From Pseudobdellovibrionaceae bacterium (GTDB lineage: Bacteria > Bdellovibrionota > Bdellovibrionia > Bdellovibrionales > UBA1609): a DNA stretch of 64,000 nt. Made by a program: the position numbers and the translations under genes. The notes below the pieces were generated by a model that was not told the origin of the DNA, did no database searches, and saw only the letters and a list, made by a program, of their open reading frames with translations. How positions within the stretch are numbered: the first letter of the stretch is position 1; every line of letters starts with the position of its first letter. Location of the stretch: contig JACKAN010000007.1 of NCBI GenBank assembly GCA_020635055.1, positions 62,001 to 126,000 of the forward strand, written 5' to 3'. Shown here one piece after another: positions 60,472 to 64,000 of the stretch.

Positions 60472-61551
60472 ATGGAGCGGAAAGTCAAAAAGACAATCAG
60501 CCCCTGTGTAGCAAAAGGAAAATACGGCGGCAAAAGAGGCGGGGCATATAGGTTTTATCAAGGAGAGGGGGAAATTATTGTTCCCTCAGGTTGCGAGTGC
60601 GCCTGCCCCTGGGTGCGTTTTGGCGCAAAACTAAATGAACCTAAAAAACAAAGTTATTTCCTTAATCTTGAAAATCAAAGGCTCTCTTTAACCAAACCTA
60701 ATGCCAACGATAAATCAGCTATTGCCATTATTCCTTGTAGTGAAGCCTTTTTGCTACCCACATCACCTGCAACCAAAAAATATAAAGAAGTCACTGGAGC
60801 CAAATTTAGAGGCTGTTATCCACTGGAGGAAAAGTTACTAGCAGAAAATGAAATTCGCCATGAGCCTTTTGATAATTTATCCGTCGAAGAAGAAAAGCAA
60901 ACTTTGGATGATCCCGATATTTTGCCAGGGACTGACAAGCTTCTTACAACAGCCAGTGAAATGAGTGCCTTTCATATCAAAGCCCATAAAGCCTATCATA
61001 AACAACAAGAACTCTGGTGGACTGAAGCGAGAACTCCTAGCTCTTATACACCCTCTAATCCCTTTGAATTTGGCGCATATTTGCAAGACATTTTAAATGA
61101 GCTAGAAGATTTATCCAATATACTCACTCCAAAACAAAAGGAAGCCGTAAGGCTTGTCTACCTTGAAAATGAAAAAGGTTTATCCAATCCAGAAATTGCA
61201 AAGAAGTTAAAGATTGCAGCGGATTCTTTAAAAGATCGACTTAGCGGTGCGCTTGCAAGGATCACCAAGATTAGACCTGGGTATAAGTTCCCTGAAAGAA
61301 GAATGACTTCGGAGCAAGCCAAAAAATGGGAATCACCCGATGCTGAGATGGATGGCCTTTATAGGAAATCACACAGTGGCCCCTTGGCGCTTAGACTTCT
61401 TGATCCAAAAACAAAGAAAGTCAAAAAAACAATAAAGCCAGCTGATTTTAAAAAATATGGCTTTGGGAGCAAAAAACTAAAATCTGGTGTTGATGAAAAG
61501 GCCATTAAAAAGTGGGCGTTTGAACAAACACCCATTCCAAGATTTATTTGA
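60472..61551 (+). CDS. element-borne protein with sigma-region-4-like HTH
   Basis: 359 residues from ATG 60472; there is no good ribosome site, so the start is uncertain. The N terminus has a cluster C41-E-C-A-C45 after a Gly-rich stretch and is not recognised. At about 218-270 LTPKQKEAVRLVYLENEKGLSNPEIAKKLKIAADSLKDRLSGAL resembles sigma region 4 or a LuxR-type HTH. The C terminus is basic (DPKTKKVKKTIK). It probably regulates element genes. Confidence 0.65.
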   Translation: MERKVKKTISPCVAKGKYGGKRGGAYRFYQGEGEIIVPSGCECACPWVRFGAKLNEPKKQSYFLNLENQRLSLTKPNANDKSAIAIIPCSEAFLLPTSPATKKYKEVTGAKFRGCYPLEEKLLAENEIRHEPFDNLSVEEEKQTLDDPDILPGTDKLLTTASEMSAFHIKAHKAYHKQQELWWTEARTPSSYTPSNPFEFGAYLQDILNELEDLSNILTPKQKEAVRLVYLENEKGLSNPEIAKKLKIAADSLKDRLSGALARITKIRPGYKFPERRMTSEQAKKWESPDAEMDGLYRKSHSGPLALRLLDPKTKKVKKTIKPADFKKYGFGSKKLKSGVDEKAIKKWAFEQTPIPRFI

Positions 61552-61631
61552 TTTAAAAGAATATGATTTTAGGAAAGGGTACTCACTTGAGTTCAATAGA
61601 CCTGTCCAGCCTTTGACTAGGAAACAAGGGG

Positions 61632-62258
61632 TTAACGAACACTCGGCTTTGGTTGAGCGGTCTTAGGTTGCAAAGTAGTAAACGTACATTCCATTGGATC
61701 TATCTCGCCACGGACTTTTAAGAAAGTATTTGCAGGATAGTGCTTGATACATTTTTCGATTAAAAGAGCTCTTTCTCTGGCTTTTGACAAGGTCAAAATG
61801 CGACTTGATTGACTTGCTTTTAAATCTTTGGGAAACAAGGAGTCAATTATACATAAGTTGGGATCATTTCTCAAACTGGCAGTTTCTAACTTTTTGCAGA
61901 ACCTAATATCATCGTCACTGAACCCAGATATCTTTGCAATGGAGCCATCTAAATTTAGTCTATAGATTCTCGAAGAAGGGCCAAGAACATCGATCTTCCC
62001 GTCCTTTGTAATAAAACATTTTTCAGAAGGCTCTTTGGGTTCGCTCGAATAACCAAATTTCCCCACGATGCCAAATAGTGAACAGTCATCAAGATTCTTT
62101 TTTACACTTTTGCATTTATCATAACCAATACTAAAAATTTGCTTCATTTGATTAGCAATTTTTCGACTATTTTCATTAGAAATTACTCCAAGCTCTTTTT
62201 TACAGTAACCGTTGTGGCACCAGAATACGACAAAGCAAATCAAGAGGTATTTTTTCAT
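61632..62258 (-). CDS. exported cysteine-containing protein of unknown function
   Basis: 208 residues. Signal peptide KKYLLICFVVFWCHNGYC. The mature part has several cysteines (YDKCKSVKKNLDDC, SEKCFIT, FCKKLE, NLCIID, EKCIKH, EPMECT-like end), suggesting a disulfide-bonded periplasmic protein. No family recognised. Its relation to the element is unclear. Confidence 0.65.
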   Translation of the reverse strand: MKKYLLICFVVFWCHNGYCKKELGVISNENSRKIANQMKQIFSIGYDKCKSVKKNLDDCSLFGIVGKFGYSSEPKEPSEKCFITKDGKIDVLGPSSRIYRLNLDGSIAKISGFSDDDIRFCKKLETASLRNDPNLCIIDSLFPKDLKASQSSRILTLSKARERALLIEKCIKHYPANTFLKVRGEIDPMECTFTTLQPKTAQPKPSVR

Positions 62259-62458
62259 ATAACCGCCCTTAGTTGTTTTATGAAAAATCGGTATTTTTTA
62301 TCAGGATCAACATGGACTAAAGGTTAGTTTTACACGAGTTCACTTAAGAGATTAAAACCCAATGAATAATAGCCGAAAGGCAGCTATTTAAGCTGAGCCT
62401 TTCTTTACAGTTGTTCCCAAAACATTAGCCATTATAGGCAGTTACCCCTAAAAGTGGG

Positions 62459-62686
62459 CTATTCCAACCGAATGACCAATTTTTTCCCAAGTCCCTCTGC
62501 AATTTTTTGAAGCGTAGCAAAGCGAAATTCTGTTCGTTTGCCACTCAAAAGCCTACTCATTGTACTTTTAGGGATTCCAGTCTCATTGAGGCAAAAATCG
62601 TCAATGGACTCATATTTTTGGGGAACTAGCTCTCTAACCTGTTCTCGAAACTCTTTTAATGGGTCTTTGTCTTTTTTAGTTGCCAT
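62459..62686 (-). CDS. small XRE-type HTH regulator
   Basis: 75 residues. The HTH is YESIDDFCLNETGIPKSTMSRLLSGKRTEFRFATLQKIAEGLG, a lambda-repressor-type fold with the LQKIAEALG ending. The start codon overlaps a TTGCC-N5-GGCAA palindrome, so it probably represses itself. Confidence 0.88.
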   Translation of the reverse strand: MATKKDKDPLKEFREQVRELVPQKYESIDDFCLNETGIPKSTMSRLLSGKRTEFRFATLQKIAEGLGKKLVIRLE

Positions 62687-62735
62687 AGTGGCAATTTAGC
62701 AATTAGCCTAGAGATTGACGTTGCCGTTATGGCAA
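62680..62735. promoter_or_regulatory. pair of TTGCC-N5-GGCAA operators in the divergent XRE promoter region
   Basis: Operator 1 at 62680-62694 (spacer ATAGT) overlaps the XRE start codon; operator 2 at 62721-62735 (spacer GTTAT) lies between the two genes. Their centres are 41 bases apart, about four helical turns, so bound dimers would face the same side of the DNA. Confidence 0.8.
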
Positions 62736-62759
62736 CAAATGAGCATTTAAGGGGTAAGC

Positions 62760-62969
62760 ATGGATAAAACTAAGAAAGTAAGCTCTAAAGAAATCTACGA
62801 CGTCGCCTGTGACATCTTACGAGAGCATCCCTCAAGGGAAGAGATTGTCGAAATGATCGTCGCTGCTGGTTTTGATGCATGGGGTATTACTGGGCCTAAA
62901 GAGAAATTTAGAACCCAAGTTTCTAAAATAGTAGGCGATGCTGTTAAGTCCCAAAAAGCGGCAATTTAA
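62760..62969 (+). CDS. small helical protein, divergent from the XRE regulator
   Basis: 69 residues, AAGGGG before ATG 62760. It is hydrophilic and helical (SSKEIYDVACDILREHPSREEIVEMIVAAGFDAWG) without a known domain. Divergent from the regulator, with shared operators, so it is probably its target. Confidence 0.7.
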   Translation: MDKTKKVSSKEIYDVACDILREHPSREEIVEMIVAAGFDAWGITGPKEKFRTQVSKIVGDAVKSQKAAI

Positions 62970-63107
62970 AGATTTTTTGTATTGTGAATACTGGGACATA
63001 TTCAATAGAAATTAAAAGTCCAGGTCTGTTTGATTATTTCAAATAGAGTCCGGTTTCAATTCCGTATGGGTCCTTTCTAATTCAACTAAAAATGTCGAAA
63101 TACGTCG

Positions 63108-63287
63108 CTAGTTTTGCAAATAGTTCATTAGTTCCCGTGAATGTTCAATCTCATCAAAAATAATTTGATTTTCCTTATTGGTTTCAACTATATAAACCCG
63201 GTCTGGAAAATGGCCACTAATTGATTGTGGCCAAATCTTTGCAGACCTTTGAGGTCTAAGATACTTTTCTTTGGAGAAAATAAGCAT
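63108..63287 (-). CDS. possible small protein, doubtful
   Basis: A 59-residue frame from ATG 63287 ending YIVETNKENQIIFDEIEHSR and a short tail. The composition is protein-like, but there is no good ribosome site and its start codon overlaps the ATG of the protease gene on the other strand (CATG). It may be chance. Confidence 0.3.
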   Translation of the reverse strand: MLIFSKEKYLRPQRSAKIWPQSISGHFPDRVYIVETNKENQIIFDEIEHSRELMNYLQN

Positions 63288-64000
63288 GGGCGTAAGAACG
63301 TTAAAAATAGTTGGGTTAGTCCTTTTTCTGGGCATATTTCAAGCTTGTACTAAGACAGAGACTAAAACTGTCGAGGTTCCGAAAGTAAAGACTGTTGAGG
63401 TCCCATCTACCCCTACAGTGATAGAAGTTCCAAAGGTGATTTTGACCAATAACATATTTGGTTTGCCCTCAATGCCAACTGAAATAAAAATTGCTGATGA
63501 AAAAACCAGGGAAATGTCAAAAGCTGTAGCAAAAGTTTTTCGATTCAATGGAGCTTCTGGTTCAGGGTTTTTCATCTCTCCGGATGGATTGTTCATTACC
63601 AATCAGCATGTGGTTCCTCGTAAGTTTTGTACAACAGCAGGTTGCCCAGGTTTTAAGATTGTTCGTGATTTTGGTCCAGACGGAGAAAATCAGGAACTTT
63701 CAGATTTCACGGTTATTGCCCATGACAATAGTCAGGATCTTTACGATTTTACTATTTTGAAATTCAATTTACCAGAGGGGCAGAGTGTACCTTTTTTAAG
63801 GTTGGATGCCGATGTTTCTGCTCATCAATTTGATGTGAATACATCAATAACCCGCTATAAGGCGCTTGGGTATCCAGGCGGGGCATCCTTGCGTTTCACT
63901 GCGATGAAACCAATTGCTGCCAGAGAGGAAAATATCATCCTCCAAGGACTTGTGATGGGAGGCAATAGTGGTGGTCCTCTTATAGATGTTGATACAGGTA
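63286..64000 (+). CDS. trypsin-like serine protease lipoprotein, cut off by the window end
   Basis: Open from ATG 63286 (GGAGA at 63273-63277) to the last base. Lipobox FQAC at about residues 19-22, a Val/Glu/Pro/Lys spacer (TVEVPKVKTVEVPSTPTV), then a chymotrypsin-fold domain: SGFFISPDGLFITNQHVV (catalytic His in TNQH), YDFTILKF (catalytic Asp) and LVMGGNSGGPLID (catalytic Ser in GNSGG). A DegP/S46-like surface peptidase that could act on prey or envelope proteins; the C terminus is not visible. Confidence 0.85.
   Translation, partial: MGVRTLKIVGLVLFLGIFQACTKTETKTVEVPKVKTVEVPSTPTVIEVPKVILTNNIFGLPSMPTEIKIADEKTREMSKAVAKVFRFNGASGSGFFISPDGLFITNQHVVPRKFCTTAGCPGFKIVRDFGPDGENQELSDFTVIAHDNSQDLYDFTILKFNLPEGQSVPFLRLDADVSAHQFDVNTSITRYKALGYPGGASLRFTAMKPIAAREENIILQGLVMGGNSGGPLIDVDTG

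Larger units (their letters stand above)
55718..61551. mobile_element. integrative element at tRNA-Leu (right end not located)
   Basis: A large serine recombinase, a small accessory gene, a replication-relaxation protein and an FtsK-type translocase lie on the minus strand, with a regulator-like gene on the plus strand. All directly abut the tRNA-Leu 3' end. I did not find a second copy of the tRNA 3' end in the window, so the right limit is open and may lie after the XRE locus or beyond 64 kb. Confidence 0.55.

Noticed and set aside
63048..63085. GGTTTCAATTCC resembling a tRNA T arm and possible attR
   Set aside because: No match to the tRNA-Leu 3' end and no surrounding cloverleaf; stems do not pair well.

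Overview
The window is AT-rich and reads like a chromosome segment of a predatory bacterium of the Bdellovibrionota, probably a low-GC relative of Bdellovibrio or Pseudobdellovibrio. The evidence is the tandem DUF507 pair, a TIGR02147-type regulator, a DUF2799 lipoprotein, a complete fliLMNOPQR-flhBAFG-fliA block, a Flp/Tad pilus locus and many exported hypothetical proteins. The assignment is inference; there is no rRNA in the window.

Layout. 0-5 kb: DUF507 genes, a GroES-domain protein carrying a 19-copy lysine-rich pentapeptide array, an outer-membrane beta-barrel protein and exported unknowns. 5-11 kb: a lysine 2,3-aminomutase-family radical SAM enzyme, a decayed UvrD/PcrA helicase pseudogene, rpsN, a Nudix hydrolase and an FMN reductase. 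11-15.7 kb: an HNH endonuclease gene with an octanucleotide array in its leader, a repeat-rich gene-free stretch, and a HExxH lipoprotein with a small barrel protein. 15.7-28.9 kb: a SPOR protein, an inositol-monophosphatase-family enzyme, then a one-strand flagellar operon behind a good sigma-54 site. 29-34 kb: DUF2252 protein, an RpoH-type sigma factor with a lysine-rich arm, a PHA-granule-type protein, aspS and a small gene behind a candidate sigma-28 site. 34-43 kb: a split Flp/Tad pilus locus (secretin and ATPase on one side, pilin/TadE-like/CpaB-like genes on the other) interrupted by a receiver-kinase hybrid and a Gly/Met-repeat exported protein. 43-54 kb: folD, a large repeat-bearing HEGFH lipoprotein, an ISL3 transposase in a repeat-rich accessory stretch, a CheR-like protein with a signal sequence, a TIGR02147 regulator divergent from a HEAAH lipoprotein, and a DUF2799 lipoprotein. 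54-55.7 kb: gcvT-gcvH and tRNA-Leu(TAG). 55.7 kb onward: an integrated element beginning in the tRNA 3' end (large serine recombinase, replication-relaxation protein, FtsK-type translocase, regulator), then a small XRE regulator locus with paired operators and, at the window end, a trypsin-like protease lipoprotein that is cut off.

The most notable signals are: (1) a GroES domain and an RpoH-type sigma factor, both heat-shock functions, each with a histone-H1-like basic N-terminal arm; (2) the element at tRNA-Leu whose recombinase stop codon lies inside the tRNA T-loop, and whose gene set (serine recombinase, replication-relaxation protein, FtsK translocase) resembles actinomycete-type double-strand-transfer elements; (3) a dispersed repeat family found both between genes and inside the coding sequence of an HNH nuclease gene that also has an octanucleotide array in its leader; (4) three separate HExxH lipoproteins; (5) a 52-residue pilin-like gene at 41338-41496 inside the Tad operon.
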